Assembly: GCF_001625365.1 (NCBI RefSeq)
Contig: NZ_LJJF01000001.1
Span: 3,046,501 to 3,110,500 of the forward strand
Length of the DNA: 64,000 nt
Direction: 5' to 3'
Source of the DNA: Streptomyces sp. MJM8645
GTDB taxonomy: Bacteria > Actinomycetota > Actinomycetes > Streptomycetales > Streptomycetaceae
Shown: piece after piece, positions 25,765-35,434 of the stretch
How positions within the stretch are numbered: position 1 is the first letter of the stretch
How the letters are laid out: the number at the start of each line of letters is the position of its first letter
The notes under the pieces: generated by a model
The model's input: only the letters and a program-made list of their open reading frames with translations
Databases searched by the model: none
What the model was told of the DNA's origin: nothing
Position numbers and translations under genes: made by a program

Positions 25765-26708
25765 CGCACGGTCTCCTTCGCGTCCTCGTGCCGGTCCTGC
25801 GCGCCGGTGATCGTCAGGAAGGCCTGTTCCAGGCCGAGGCCGGTGACTTCCAGCCCGCGCGGGTACAGGCCCGCCCGGTAGAGCCCGGCGACGCTGGCGT
25901 CGGCGTCCGCGGTGCGGATCCGGACGGTCCGCACGCCCGGCACCCGGGCGGTGACGTCCAGGGACTGCACGCCCGGCAGCAGGCGTAGCACGTTTTCGTC
26001 GAACTCCCCGTCCACGTCGTGGAGTTCGAAGGCGACTCGGCGGGCTCCGGCGCGCGCCTTGATCTCGGCGGAGCTGCCGTCGGCGATCAGCCGGCCCCGG
26101 TGCAGGACGAGGACGCGGTCGGCGATCGAGTCCGCCTCCTCCAGGTAGTGGGTGGCGAACAGCACCGTGCGCCCGGCGTCGGCCTGTGCCCGCATGCTCG
26201 CCCAGAACGCCTGCCGGACGGTGACGTCCATGCCGGTGGTGGGCTCGTCCAGCACGATCAGGTCGCTGTCGCCCGCGATCGCGAGTGCGAAGCGGACCCG
26301 CTGCTCCTGGCCGCCGGACAGCTTGTCGGCCCGGCGCTCGGCCAGTTCGGTGATCCCGGCGTCGGCCAGCACCTCCTTGACCGGCCGGCCGCGCGGGTGC
26401 ACGGCGCGGGCGAGCTCGACCAGCTCGCGGACCTTGGCGTCGGCCATCAGCCCGCCGCTCTGCAGCATCGCGCCGACCCGGCCGGCCACGATCGCCTCCC
26501 GCGGGGTGCCGCCGAACAGCGTGACGCTGCCCTGGTCGGGCTGGCGCAGGCCGAGCAGCAGGTCCAGGCTGCTGGACTTGCCGGCGCCGTTCGGGCCGAG
26601 CAGGGCGACGGTCTCGCCCGGGCGCAGCACGAGGTTGAGGTCGTCCACGGCGCGCACCCGCCCGTAGCTCTTACCGACGCCGCGGAAGGCGGCCACTTCG
26701 GTGCTCAT
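25761..26708 (-). CDS. ABC transporter ATP-binding protein, DrrA-like
   Basis: This 315-aa ATPase of the DrrA/NatA exporter group has Walker A GPNGAGKS, signature LSGGQEQRVRFALA, Walker B LIVLDEPTTGMD and the switch His in LFATHYLEEAD. The C-terminal 80 residues form the extra domain common to ABC-2 exporters. ATG 26708 begins MSTEVAAFRGVGKSYG; the ORF reading from 26783 adds non-homologous residues. It is the first gene of an ATPase-permease-kinase operon, a layout known for envelope-stress or drug-resistance modules. Confidence 0.92.
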   Translation of the reverse strand: MSTEVAAFRGVGKSYGRVRAVDDLNLVLRPGETVALLGPNGAGKSSSLDLLLGLRQPDQGSVTLFGGTPREAIVAGRVGAMLQSGGLMADAKVRELVELARAVHPRGRPVKEVLADAGITELAERRADKLSGGQEQRVRFALAIAGDSDLIVLDEPTTGMDVTVRQAFWASMRAQADAGRTVLFATHYLEEADSIADRVLVLHRGRLIADGSSAEIKARAGARRVAFELHDVDGEFDENVLRLLPGVQSLDVTARVPGVRTVRIRTADADASVAGLYRAGLYPRGLEVTGLGLEQAFLTITGAQDRHEDAKETVR

Positions 26709-26857
26709 CGCCCTGCTCTTCTCTCCTGGTGGTGTCGCGCCCGTGGTCGCGATCGGTGTCGCGATCGGTGTCGTTCGCACCACCTCAGAGTCCCGTGCTG
26801 GCGGGGTACGGCGGCAGTGTCCGCCGTCGTGCCTTCGGTATGACGGATGTCATGGCT

Positions 26858-26890
26858 GCGGCCGGTACCCGGGTCAGGGGTACCGGCCGC
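26858..26890 (-). terminator. Terminator after the S9 peptidase gene
   Basis: A 13-bp perfect stem (26858-26870 with 26878-26890) with a seven-base loop lies 24 bases beyond the peptidase stop on the minus strand. Confidence 0.7.
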
Positions 26891-26913
26891 ACAACCGCAG
26901 GTCAGGCCAGTTG

Positions 26914-29067
26914 TCAGAGGCCCAGCGCGCGCTTCACGAAGTCGACCTGGAGCAGCAGCAGGTTCTCCGCGACCTCCTCCTGCGGCGTCATGTGCGTGAC
27001 GCCGGACAGCGGCAGCACGGTGTGCGGGCGGCCGGCCGCGAGCAGCGCGGAGGACAGCCGCAGGGTGTGCGCGGCGACCACGTTGTCGTCCGCCAGGCCG
27101 TGGATGATCATCAGCGGCCGCTCCAGCCCGGCGGCGTAGCCGGTCAGCGAGTTGGCCGCGTACACCTCGGGCCGCTCGGCCGGGTGGCCGAGGTAGCGCT
27201 CGGTGTAGTGGGTGTCGTACAGCTCCCAGTCGGTCACCGGGGCGCCGGCGACGGCCGCGTGGAAGACGTCGGGGCGGCGCAGCACGGCGAGCGCGGAGAG
27301 GTAGCCGCCGTACGACCAGCCGCGGATGGCGACCCGGCCGAGGTCCAGCGGGAACTCCTCGGCGAGTGCCTGCAACGCGTCGGCCTGGTCGTCGAGGGTG
27401 GCCCCGGCGAAGTCGAAGGCGATGGACTTCTCCCAGGCCGGGTTGCGCCCGGGGGTGCCGCGCCCGTCGGCGACGACCACGGCGAAGCCCTGGTCGGCGA
27501 ACCACTGCGAGTTGAGGTGCGGGTTGTGCGCCTGGACGACGCGCTGGCCGTGCGGGCCGCCGTACGGGTCCATCAGGACGGGCAGCAGGCCGTCCCGCTC
27601 GCGGTCGTAGCCGGTGGGCAGGAAGACGGCGGACGGGATGCGGCGCTCGCCGGCGAAGCGGAACACCGGGCGGGCGGTGATGACCGGGGTCTCGGCGTAG
27701 GAGGCGATGGTGGCGACGTCGTCGACGACCACGCCTTCGGGCAGGTCGCGGGCGACCTGGACGAGGGTGCCGGGCAGGTCGGGCTCGGCGGTGGCGCGCA
27801 CGGTGATCCCGCCCGCGTGCACGGCGCTGGTGACGGAGGTGAACGGACGGCCGTTGGAAGACTCCCAGCCGAGCCGCTTGCCGTCGTGGCTGATCCGGCC
27901 GACGGCGATCCAGCCGGGCTCGGGGTCGGTCTCCGCGGCGCCGCCGGAGGCGGTGAACAGCACCTCGGCGTCGGTGACGGCGACCACCGAGCGCAGGTGC
28001 AGGTCGGCCCCGGTGACGGCCTGGTCGCCGATCACCAGCGCCCGCACGCCGCCCTCGTCGGAGATCCGGACCAGCTTGCCGTCCGGGGTCCAGGACGGGA
28101 CGCCCTGGAACAGCTCCAGCCAGACGTCGTCGCGCTCCTCGAACAGCACCTCGGTGGCGCCGGTGGCCACGTCGAGGCCGAGGATCAGCTGGCTGCGCTG
28201 GTCGCGGGCCTGGACGAGCAGCAGCGGCACGCCGCCCGCGGACCAGTGCACCCGGGCGAGGTACGGGTAGGCCGTGCGGTCCCAGACCACCTCGGTGCGG
28301 CCGCCGTCCAGGTCGAGCACCCAGAGGCCGACCTCGGCGTCGGCGGTGCCGGCGGCCGGGTAGGCGACCTCGGCGGGCTCGCGCTGCGGGTTGGCCGGGT
28401 CGGCGATCCACCAGCGGCGCACCGGGGTGTCGTCGGCGCGCTCGACCAGCAGCCGGTCGCCGTCGGGGGACCACCAGAAGCCCCGGTCGCGGCTCATCTC
28501 CTCCTGGGCGATGAACTCGGCCTGCCCCCAGGTGACGTTCGGGCCGTCGGGCTCGGCGAGCACCCGGTCGGCGGTGCCGTCGGCGCGGGTGAGGCGCAGT
28601 TCGCCGGCGGTGTTGGCGTAGGCGACGTGGCTGCCGTCCGGGGAGAGCCGCGGGTCCAGCAGCGGGCCCTGGGCGGGCAGTTCGGCGGTGGCGCCGGTGG
28701 CCAGGTCGGCGGTGAACAGCCGGCCGGAGAGGGCGAAGGCGGCCAGTCGGCCGGCCGCGTCCAGGGCGTAGCCGACGATGCCGGCCGAGCCTTCGCGGCT
28801 GCGCTCGCGGCGGGCCTTCTCGGCGGGCGAGAGGTCCTCCTCGCCGCCGCCGAGCAGCACGGCCGGGTCGGCGGCGATCCGCTCCTCGCCGGTGGCGGTG
28901 TCGAGGGTCCAGAGCAGGTTGGCCCGGTCGCCGCCCGACCGGGAGCGCAGGAAGACGACCCGCGAGCCGTCCGGTGCGACGGAGAAGGAGCGGGGCGCGC
29001 CGACGGTGTAGCGCAGGGTCCGCGCGTACTGCCGGGGGAAGGTGTCCGCAGGGGTGTGGGAGGTCAT
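26914..29067 (-). CDS. S9 family prolyl oligopeptidase/dipeptidyl peptidase IV-like
   Basis: This 717-aa serine peptidase has an N-terminal beta-propeller (about 30-440, repeated blades such as LSPDGSHVAY and WSPDGDRLLV) and a C-terminal alpha/beta hydrolase domain. The nucleophile Ser585 lies in GWSYGGY. The Asp is in HGLADDNVV and the His in SGVTHMTP near the end. No signal peptide is seen, so it is probably cytosolic and cleaves small proline-containing peptides. Its proximity to peptide importers may be relevant but is not proof of linkage. It has its own terminator. Confidence 0.92.
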   Translation of the reverse strand: MTSHTPADTFPRQYARTLRYTVGAPRSFSVAPDGSRVVFLRSRSGGDRANLLWTLDTATGEERIAADPAVLLGGGEEDLSPAEKARRERSREGSAGIVGYALDAAGRLAAFALSGRLFTADLATGATAELPAQGPLLDPRLSPDGSHVAYANTAGELRLTRADGTADRVLAEPDGPNVTWGQAEFIAQEEMSRDRGFWWSPDGDRLLVERADDTPVRRWWIADPANPQREPAEVAYPAAGTADAEVGLWVLDLDGGRTEVVWDRTAYPYLARVHWSAGGVPLLLVQARDQRSQLILGLDVATGATEVLFEERDDVWLELFQGVPSWTPDGKLVRISDEGGVRALVIGDQAVTGADLHLRSVVAVTDAEVLFTASGGAAETDPEPGWIAVGRISHDGKRLGWESSNGRPFTSVTSAVHAGGITVRATAEPDLPGTLVQVARDLPEGVVVDDVATIASYAETPVITARPVFRFAGERRIPSAVFLPTGYDRERDGLLPVLMDPYGGPHGQRVVQAHNPHLNSQWFADQGFAVVVADGRGTPGRNPAWEKSIAFDFAGATLDDQADALQALAEEFPLDLGRVAIRGWSYGGYLSALAVLRRPDVFHAAVAGAPVTDWELYDTHYTERYLGHPAERPEVYAANSLTGYAAGLERPLMIIHGLADDNVVAAHTLRLSSALLAAGRPHTVLPLSGVTHMTPQEEVAENLLLLQVDFVKRALGL

Positions 29068-29379
29068 GGCACCAGACCCTACGATGCCGTACTCCCACTG
29101 CCGGGCGCCTGGTGATCACTCGTTCGGAGCATCGTTCCCGAGTGCGCCCCAAAGGCGCCCATACCCCCTCCGACCGGCCCATGCGCCCCACGAGTGCCTC
29201 CGTACCCCGGCGCGTGGAGACTCACCGAATGTAATGCTCCCCTTACCCATCGGGTATGACTGGTCGGGCGGGTGATCGTCGGGCCCGTCCCGGCCCCGGT
29301 CGCCCGACCGCAAGTCCCGTACGGTCCCACCGTCACCCTCCCCAGGGGGTGGCGCACCCGAGAAGGGGTGTGAGCCGAC
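29068..29379. other. Divergent intergenic region between the S9 peptidase and small membrane protein genes
   Basis: This 312-base region has no credible gene. It is divergent, so promoters for both flanking genes are expected. An AT-richer patch at 29215-29260 includes the small dyad TACCC-ATC-GGGTA (29244-29256). No confident -35/-10 pair could be assigned. The 3' part carries GAAGGGGTGTG before the ATG at 29380. Confidence 0.4.
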
Positions 29380-29574
29380 ATGGCTTTGTCCGTCTCCGCA
29401 GCCATGCTGATGCTGGTCATCGTGGTGGTGCTGATCCGCCGCTCCGGGCTGAAGCTCGCGCACGCGATCATCTGCGCGCTGCTCGGCTTCTACCTGGCGT
29501 CCAGCTCGATCGCGCCGTCGATCAGCCAGGTCACCAGCAACCTCGCCGGGATGATCAACGGCCTGAAGCTCTGA
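29380..29574 (+). CDS. Small two-helix membrane protein
   Basis: This 64-aa protein has one helix at the N-terminus ([13 protein letters not shown]), a basic RRSGLKLAH turn and a second helix ([14 protein letters not shown]), ending [12 protein letters not shown]. The charge pattern puts the turn in the cytoplasm. I do not recognise a function; small proteins like this are common in Streptomyces genomes. It precedes mshB by 31 bases on the same strand and might be co-transcribed. Confidence 0.72.
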   Translation: MALSVSAAMLMLVIVVVLIRRSGLKLAHAIICALLGFYLASSSIAPSISQVTSNLAGMINGLKL

Positions 29575-29605
29575 CCCCGCCACGGCGGTCGTTAGGCTTC
29601 CTCCC

Positions 29606-30538
29606 ATGACCGCGACTACCGGCCGCCGCCTGCTCCTGGTGCACGCCCACCCCGACGACGAGTCGATCGGCAACGGCGCCACCATGGCCCGGTACGCCGC
29701 CGAGGGCGCCCAGGTCACCCTGGTGACCTGCACCCTCGGCGAGGGCGGCGAGGTGATCCCGCCCGGGCTGGCCCATCTGACGGCCGATCGGGAAGGAACC
29801 CTCGGCGCGTACCGGATCGGCGAGCTGACCGCGGCCATGCGCGCGCTCGGCGTCACCGACCTCCGCTTCCTCGGCGGCCCGGGCCGCTACCGCGACTCCG
29901 GGATGATGGGCCTGCCCGACAACGACGTGCCCGGCTGCTTCTGGCAGGCCGACGTCGACGAGGCGGCTGGCCACCTGGTCGCGGTGGTCCGCGAGGTCCG
30001 GCCGCAGGTGCTGGTCACCTACGACGAGAACGGCGGCTACGGGCACCCGGACCACATCCAGGCGCACCGGGTCGCAATGCGCGCGTACGAGCTGGCCGCC
30101 GATCCGGCGCACCGCCCGGAGCTGGGCCCGGCCTGGCGGATCGCCAAGGTCTACTGGAACCGGATGCCCCGCTCGGTGATCGAGGCCGGGCTCGCCGAGA
30201 CCGCCGCCCGGGCGCCCTTCCCCGGGACGGCCCGGCCGGCCGACGTTCCCGGGGTGGTGGCCGACGAGGTGGTCACCACCGTGCTGGACGGCTCCGCCTA
30301 CGCCGGGCGCAAGGCCGCCGCGATGGCCGCGCACGCCACTCAGATCACCGTGGACGGCGCCTTCTTCGCGCTCTCCAACGACCTCGGCCAGCCGCTGGTC
30401 ACCACCGAGTACTACCAGCTGGTACGCGGCCAGGCCGGGCCGGAGCGGCCCGAGGACGACCTGTTCGCCGGCCTGTCGCCCGCCGCCGACCCGCTGCCCA
30501 CCACCGCCACCGCCACCGCCGAGGAGAGCGTCCGATGA
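29606..30538 (+). CDS. mshB: Mycothiol deacetylase MshB
   Basis: MshB is a zinc deacetylase that removes acetate from GlcNAc-inositol in mycothiol synthesis, the actinobacterial counterpart of glutathione. This 310-aa protein has the LmbE-family motif HPDD at 15-18 (His15 and Asp18 bind zinc), the catalytic-base Asp, and the second zinc motif GHPDH with His147. [16 protein letters not shown] and RYRDSGMMG are typical of MshB and separate it from Mca. Its stop overlaps the next gene's ATG by four bases. Confidence 0.95.
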   Translation: MTATTGRRLLLVHAHPDDESIGNGATMARYAAEGAQVTLVTCTLGEGGEVIPPGLAHLTADREGTLGAYRIGELTAAMRALGVTDLRFLGGPGRYRDSGMMGLPDNDVPGCFWQADVDEAAGHLVAVVREVRPQVLVTYDENGGYGHPDHIQAHRVAMRAYELAADPAHRPELGPAWRIAKVYWNRMPRSVIEAGLAETAARAPFPGTARPADVPGVVADEVVTTVLDGSAYAGRKAAAMAAHATQITVDGAFFALSNDLGQPLVTTEYYQLVRGQAGPERPEDDLFAGLSPAADPLPTTATATAEESVR

Positions 30539-30996
30539 CCGAGCCCGCCGCCGCCCGGCCGCCGCGCCGCCCGTTCCCGGCGGCCGTCCTCGGCACCCGC
30601 GAGGAGCGGCTGGCCGAGCCTCAGCCCCCGCGCGGCGCCCGGATCACGGCCTACGCCCTGTTCTTCCTGCTGGGTGTCGCGGTGTCGGTCTGCGGATCCT
30701 TTGTGCAGGCCTTGTGGCCGCCCGTGGGGGTCCTGCTGGCGCTCGCCGCGACCGGCGCCACCTTCTACGGCGGCCTGCGGGTCACCGGCACCCGGCTGGG
30801 CGCGGCGCTGCCCGCGGCCGGCTGGTTCATGGCGATGCTGCTGGTGATCGTGCCCCGGCCGGAGGGCGACAACGTGCTGTGGTCCAACGCCACCTCGCTC
30901 GGCTGGCTGTTCGGCGGCTCGGTCCTGGGCGTGATCTGCGCCACCCTGCCGACCCGTAGCGGCTGGTTCCCGGGCGTGCCCGGCCCGCCGCGCTGA
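30535..30996 (+). CDS. DUF6113-like small integral membrane protein
   Basis: This 153-aa protein has about four membrane helices (around 38-55, 60-85, 90-105 and 118-135) after a basic Pro/Arg-rich N-terminus. It is translated directly from the mshB stop through an ATGA overlap at 30535-30538. Such proteins are often next to mshB in Streptomyces but have no known function. A link to mycothiol or membrane redox handling is only suggested by position. Confidence 0.8.
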   Translation: MTEPAAARPPRRPFPAAVLGTREERLAEPQPPRGARITAYALFFLLGVAVSVCGSFVQALWPPVGVLLALAATGATFYGGLRVTGTRLGAALPAAGWFMAMLLVIVPRPEGDNVLWSNATSLGWLFGGSVLGVICATLPTRSGWFPGVPGPPR

Positions 30997-31103
30997 ACCC
31001 GCCCGCGGGGCACGTACGGCACCGCGCACGACGCGCAGTCAGGAGCGCACGGCCGTACTCTCATACCGGAGGAACCGGACGTATCAGGATCTGTCCGAAG
31101 CCG

Positions 31104-31131
31104 TTCGTCGCTCTGTTCTTCCCAGTATGGT
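31104..31131 (+). promoter_or_regulatory. Promoter-like element before the 31235 gene
   Basis: TTCGTC (31104-31109), a 16-base spacer and TATGGT (31126-31131) resemble a sigma-70-type promoter. The ATG at 31127 falls inside the -10 hexamer, which argues against its use as a start codon and supports the TTG at 31235. Confidence 0.4.
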
Positions 31132-31234
31132 GGTCCCGCAGAACGCCGTACCCGACCGCCGCCCGCCCAGGCCCGGCGACCACGAACCGCGGTCGCGCCG
31201 CACGGCCCGCCCGCGAACCCGGAGCAGAGCAGCA

Positions 31235-33565
31235 TTGAGCAGCCGCGAATCTGACAACGCCCACCCGACGCCCCGGCGTACGGGTCCGGACGCCTACCCG
31301 TCGGGCACCCCGCCCTACGGCACACCGGGACTCCCGGGCGGCGACCGGGCCGGTGCCGCCCAGGGCGCCGCGTCGGGCGGCGAGGACGACGGCCCGAAGA
31401 CCGAGACCACCCTGACGACCCGGGTCCGGATCAACATCCCCGGGTCGCGTCCGATCCCGCCGGTCGTGGTCCGCAGCACCGTCAAGAACGAGGACGGCCC
31501 GGGCGAAGAGGCCCCGGCGGCCGCCCCCGAGCCGGGCGGCCCGCGGCACCGGTCCGCACCCTCCTCCCCCGTCCTCGGGGTGATGGAGGGCGGCGCCCGC
31601 ACGGCCACCCCGCCGGAGCTGCCGCCGGAGTGGCAGGTCCCGCCGATCCCGCCGGCGACGTCCGAGGCCGAGTCCACCGGCGCCTGGTTCCGGCCGCGGC
31701 AGAAGAAGGCCGAGCCGGCGCCGACCGCCGTACCGGCCGGTGCCCCGAACACCCCTGGCGCGCCGGAGGCCCCGGCCGCGCCCGCCGCCGCCGAGCCCCG
31801 GCCGACGGCCTCCCCGGCCCCCGGCGCCCGCCCGAACGGTGCCCGCCCCGCCCAGGGCGCGGCCCGTCCGAACGGCCGACCGGTGCCCGCCCAGGCCCCG
31901 AACGGCTCGCCCGCCGCGCCGTTCCCCGCCGGCCCCGGTGCACAGGCCCCGGCGGAGGAGCCCGGCGTGTACGAGGCCGCCTCCCCCTTCGCGCCGCCCA
32001 CCGCCGACCCGTTCGCCCCGATGGCGCCCACGGCCGGAGCCCGCGGCCGGCGCGACGACCGCCCGCAGCAGGGCGCCCAGCAGAACGGCGGCCAGCAGAA
32101 CGGCGGCCAGCAGAACGGCAGGCAGCGCAACGGCCGGCAGCCCGACGGACGGCCGCAGCAGGGCCCGCGCCCGGGCGCCCGCCCGCAGGGCCCGGCGACC
32201 GGCGCGACGGACCCGGAGGACACCTCGGTCGACGGCTTCGAGCCGATCCGCGAGGGCACCCCGCCGCCCGCCGCCATACCGGGCCTGCCGCAGAACGGCG
32301 CCGCGCACGGCGGCGAAGCCCGCCCGCAGCCCGGCCTGTTCGCCTCGGCCCCGGCCGGTGCCGACCCGTTCGCCGCCCAGCGCCCCGCCGGGCCGGGCCA
32401 GGACGCCTTCGCCCACCCGGCCCCCGGCGGGCTCTTCCCCGGCGCCCCCGGGCACCCGCAGCAGCAGCCCGGACCGGACCCGGAGGCCACCGAGCTCACC
32501 CCGCTGCCGACCCCCGCCCCGGGCCCCCGGCCCGCACCGCAGCCGGCCAAGACCGAGTCCGCGCCCGCGCCCGCGCCCGCCAAGGGCAAGGGCAAGGCCA
32601 AGCCGAAGGCCAGCGCCGGCAAGAAGCTGGTCAAGCTGGGCGTGTACGGCGTCGGCTTCGTGCTGTTCCTCGGCGCCGCCGCGTACGGCACCGGTCTGAT
32701 GCTCAACCAGTCCGACATCCCCAAGGGCACCGTGGTGCTCGGCACCGACATCGGCGGCAACAGCCGCGACCAGGCGATCCACCAGCTCGACGAGACCGTC
32801 GGCAAGACCGGCCAGCAGCCGCTCAAGCTGAAGGTCGGCGACCAGGCGCTGAACCTCGACCCGACCGTCGCCGGGCTGAGCTTCGACACCACGGGCACCG
32901 TGGACGGCCTCGCCCAGCACAGCTACAGCCCGGTCGACGTCATCAAGTCGCTGAAGGGCGGCACCAAGGCGGTCGCACCGGACGTCAAGGTGGACCGGGC
33001 CAAGCTCAAGGCCGCCCTGGACACCCTGGCCTCCGGCTCGGGCCAGGGCCTTCAGGAGGGCTACGTCAAGTTCGCCGAGAACGGCGACCCGGTCGTGGTG
33101 CCCGGCCGGGCCGGCCAGGCCGTCGACTCGGCGAGCGCCCTCGACGTGGTCGAGCAGGCCTACCGCGACCGCGCCGCCGGCAAGCCCGACCAGCCGATCG
33201 CGCTCGCCGTCACGGCCGCCCAGCCCAAGGTCTCCCCGCAGGCCCTGCAAGCCGCCGCGGACAGCCTCGGCAAGTCCGCGCTCAACGGCAACGTGTACGT
33301 CCTGGCCGGCACCAAGAAGTGGATCTTCGGCAAGGTGGTCGCCGCCAAGACGCTCACGCTCGTCCCGGACGCCTCCGGCAAGATCGTGCCCAAGTGGGAC
33401 CTCGACGCGCTGAACGGCCAGCTGGGCAGCGTGTTCGACAAGGTGAAGGTCAAGAAGAACGGCCAGACCGCCGCGATCACCCCGCAGGACGTCGCGGACG
33501 CCGTCACCTCGCTGCTCGACAAGACCGGCGAGAAGGACCGCACCTTCAAGTTCACCGTCGCCTGA
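31235..33565 (+). CDS. Large membrane protein with disordered Pro/Ala N-terminus and outer YoaR-like domain
   Basis: This protein is 776 aa from TTG 31235 (812 from ATG 31127). Roughly the first 460 residues are Pro/Ala/Gly-rich and disordered, with a 4x QQNGG-type repeat. A Lys-rich stretch (AKGKGKAKPKAS) precedes a single membrane helix at about 470-490. The outer part has two copies of a fold like the putative peptidoglycan-binding domain of YoaR/VanW proteins (GTDIGGNSRDQAIHQL; VPGRAGQAVD). An envelope-binding role is plausible. GGAG lies ten bases before the TTG. Confidence 0.75.
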   Translation: MSSRESDNAHPTPRRTGPDAYPSGTPPYGTPGLPGGDRAGAAQGAASGGEDDGPKTETTLTTRVRINIPGSRPIPPVVVRSTVKNEDGPGEEAPAAAPEPGGPRHRSAPSSPVLGVMEGGARTATPPELPPEWQVPPIPPATSEAESTGAWFRPRQKKAEPAPTAVPAGAPNTPGAPEAPAAPAAAEPRPTASPAPGARPNGARPAQGAARPNGRPVPAQAPNGSPAAPFPAGPGAQAPAEEPGVYEAASPFAPPTADPFAPMAPTAGARGRRDDRPQQGAQQNGGQQNGGQQNGRQRNGRQPDGRPQQGPRPGARPQGPATGATDPEDTSVDGFEPIREGTPPPAAIPGLPQNGAAHGGEARPQPGLFASAPAGADPFAAQRPAGPGQDAFAHPAPGGLFPGAPGHPQQQPGPDPEATELTPLPTPAPGPRPAPQPAKTESAPAPAPAKGKGKAKPKASAGKKLVKLGVYGVGFVLFLGAAAYGTGLMLNQSDIPKGTVVLGTDIGGNSRDQAIHQLDETVGKTGQQPLKLKVGDQALNLDPTVAGLSFDTTGTVDGLAQHSYSPVDVIKSLKGGTKAVAPDVKVDRAKLKAALDTLASGSGQGLQEGYVKFAENGDPVVVPGRAGQAVDSASALDVVEQAYRDRAAGKPDQPIALAVTAAQPKVSPQALQAAADSLGKSALNGNVYVLAGTKKWIFGKVVAAKTLTLVPDASGKIVPKWDLDALNGQLGSVFDKVKVKKNGQTAAITPQDVADAVTSLLDKTGEKDRTFKFTVA
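32078..32137 (+). repeat. Four 15-bp in-frame repeats
   Basis: CAGCAGAACGGCGGC units at 32078, 32093, 32108 and 32123 encode QQNGG, QQNGG, QQNGR and QRNGR in the disordered part of the 31235 protein. The first two are identical at DNA level, indicating recent slippage. Confidence 0.75.
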
Positions 33566-33585
33566 GCAACGACCGCACCGATCGG

Positions 33586-33612
33586 GGGGCGGGCCGGCAT
33601 CCGGCCCGCCCC
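33586..33612 (+). terminator. Terminator after the 31235 gene
   Basis: A 12-bp stem GGGGCGGGCCGG (33586-33597) with its complement (33601-33612) and a CAT loop follows the stop by 20 bases. It separates this gene from the peptide-binding lipoprotein gene. Confidence 0.75.
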
Positions 33613-33698
33613 TCGACAACTCCCCCTCCCGGTCAGCAAGATGTGACGCCACACCTTCCGCCACACCTTCCGCCACAGCCACCTCGGGGAGCACGCCG

Positions 33699-35411
33699 AT
33701 GAGCCGCCGCCTCCAGCACCGGACGGCCCTGCTCGCCGGTCTCACCGCCCTGTCGCTCTCACTGACGCTCTGTTCGTGCGCCTCCGGCCAGGGCGGCGCC
33801 GCCGCGGACGGGCCGTCCGCCACCGGGGCCCCCAAGCTCACCTCGATCGACGTCAACCCGCGCGAGCGCTCCCAGCTGCGCCAGGGCGGCACCCTGCACC
33901 TGGCGATCGCCCAGTTCTCCCGCCAGTGGTCGCCGATCCAGACCGACGGCAGCGAGTCCTCGACGATCAGCGTCAGCAAGCCGCTGCTGCCGACCTTCTT
34001 CCGCTCCGACGCGGCCGGCACCCAGACCGTCAACCCGGCCTACCTGCAAGACGCCCACGCGGAGCTGCGGGACGGCCGGCAGGTCGTCGTCTGGACGCTC
34101 AACCCGAAGGCCCACTGGTCCGACGGCACCCCGATCACCTGGCGCGACCTCGAAGCCAACTGGCGCGCGCTGAACGGGAAGGACCCGGCCTACCGGCCCG
34201 CCAGCAACACCGGCTTCGAACAGGTCTCCTCGGTCGAGCGGGGCAAGGACGACTTCCAGGCGGTGATGACCTTCGACCGGCCGTTCTCCGAGTGGCAGTC
34301 GATGTTCAACGGCGCCGCCAACGCCCCGCTGCTGCCCGCGAGCCGGCTCGCCACCCCGGAGCTGTTCAACTCCGCCTACCTGGACGCGATCCCGGTCACC
34401 GCCGGCCCGTTCAAGGTCGAACGGCTGGACCGCGCCGCCCAGACCATCACCCTGGTCGCCGACCCCGCCTGGTGGGGCGACAAGCCGATGCTGGACCGGA
34501 TCGTCTTCCACGCCATGCTGCCCAACGCCATGGCCCCCGCCTTCGCCAAGGGCGAGATCGACCTCTTCAACAACGGCCCGGACGTCGCCGGCTACCAGAC
34601 CATCAAGAGCACCAAGGGCGCCGCCGTCCGCCGGGCCGGCGGGCCCGACTTCCGCCAGCTCACCCTCAACGCCCGCACCCCGGCGCTCAGCGACGCGACC
34701 GTCCGCCAGGCCATCTTCCAGGCCATCAACCGGGACGCCGTCATCCGCTCCGACCTGAACGGCCTGGACTGGCCCGCCGCCCCGCTCAACAACCACCTGC
34801 TGGTCGCCAACCAGAACGCCTACCGGGACAACTCCCTCGGCCTCAGCCGCTACGACCCCGCCGAGGCCGCCCGCAAGCTGGACGCGGCCGGCTGGCGGCT
34901 CGACGGCGACGTCCGCAAGCGCAACGGCCGCGAGCTGAACCTGCGGATGGTCATCCCGGCCGGCGTCACCCAGGCGCAGAGCGAGGCCGACAGCGCCACC
35001 AGGACGCTCAAGGACATCGGCATCAAGGTCACCACGGTCACCGCCGCCGCCAACGAGTTCTTCGACAAGTACGTCAACCGCGGCGACTTCGACATCACCG
35101 CCTATTCGCTGCTCGGCACGCCCTTCCCGGCCAGCGGCAACCGCGCCGACTTCGTCCAGAACGGCGGCACCAACCACGTCGGCGCGGGCAGCCCGGCGGT
35201 GGACGCCGCCCTCGACCGGGCCGCCGCCGCACCCGACGCGGCCACCGCCTCCGAGGCGATCAACCAGGCCGACGGCGAGCTGTGGAAGGTGGCCGGCGTG
35301 CTGCCGCTCTACCAGCGCCCGCAGCTGTACGGCGCCCGCGCCAACCTCGCCAACATCGGCGCCCAGGGGCTGTCCGACATCGTCTGGGAGAACGTCGGCT
35401 TCGAGCGGTAG
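33699..35411 (+). CDS. Peptide-binding lipoprotein, SBP_bac_5 family
   Basis: This 570-aa solute-binding protein of an ABC importer has a lipoprotein signal with Cys27 (SLTLCSC) and then the SBP_bac_5 fold, including WTLNPKAHWSDGTPITW, AWWGDKPMLDRIVFH and RQAIFQAINRDAVIR. It belongs to the LpqW-like branch. It is encoded on the plus strand and converges on the solitary OppD gene, with no permease beside it, so it may feed a transporter encoded elsewhere or one of the tandem operons. GGGGAG before ATG 33699 fits. A paralogue is at 51045-52901. Confidence 0.9.
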   Translation: MSRRLQHRTALLAGLTALSLSLTLCSCASGQGGAAADGPSATGAPKLTSIDVNPRERSQLRQGGTLHLAIAQFSRQWSPIQTDGSESSTISVSKPLLPTFFRSDAAGTQTVNPAYLQDAHAELRDGRQVVVWTLNPKAHWSDGTPITWRDLEANWRALNGKDPAYRPASNTGFEQVSSVERGKDDFQAVMTFDRPFSEWQSMFNGAANAPLLPASRLATPELFNSAYLDAIPVTAGPFKVERLDRAAQTITLVADPAWWGDKPMLDRIVFHAMLPNAMAPAFAKGEIDLFNNGPDVAGYQTIKSTKGAAVRRAGGPDFRQLTLNARTPALSDATVRQAIFQAINRDAVIRSDLNGLDWPAAPLNNHLLVANQNAYRDNSLGLSRYDPAEAARKLDAAGWRLDGDVRKRNGRELNLRMVIPAGVTQAQSEADSATRTLKDIGIKVTTVTAAANEFFDKYVNRGDFDITAYSLLGTPFPASGNRADFVQNGGTNHVGAGSPAVDAALDRAAAAPDAATASEAINQADGELWKVAGVLPLYQRPQLYGARANLANIGAQGLSDIVWENVGFER

Positions 35412-35434
35412 GCGGCGGCGACGCCCCGGCGCCC

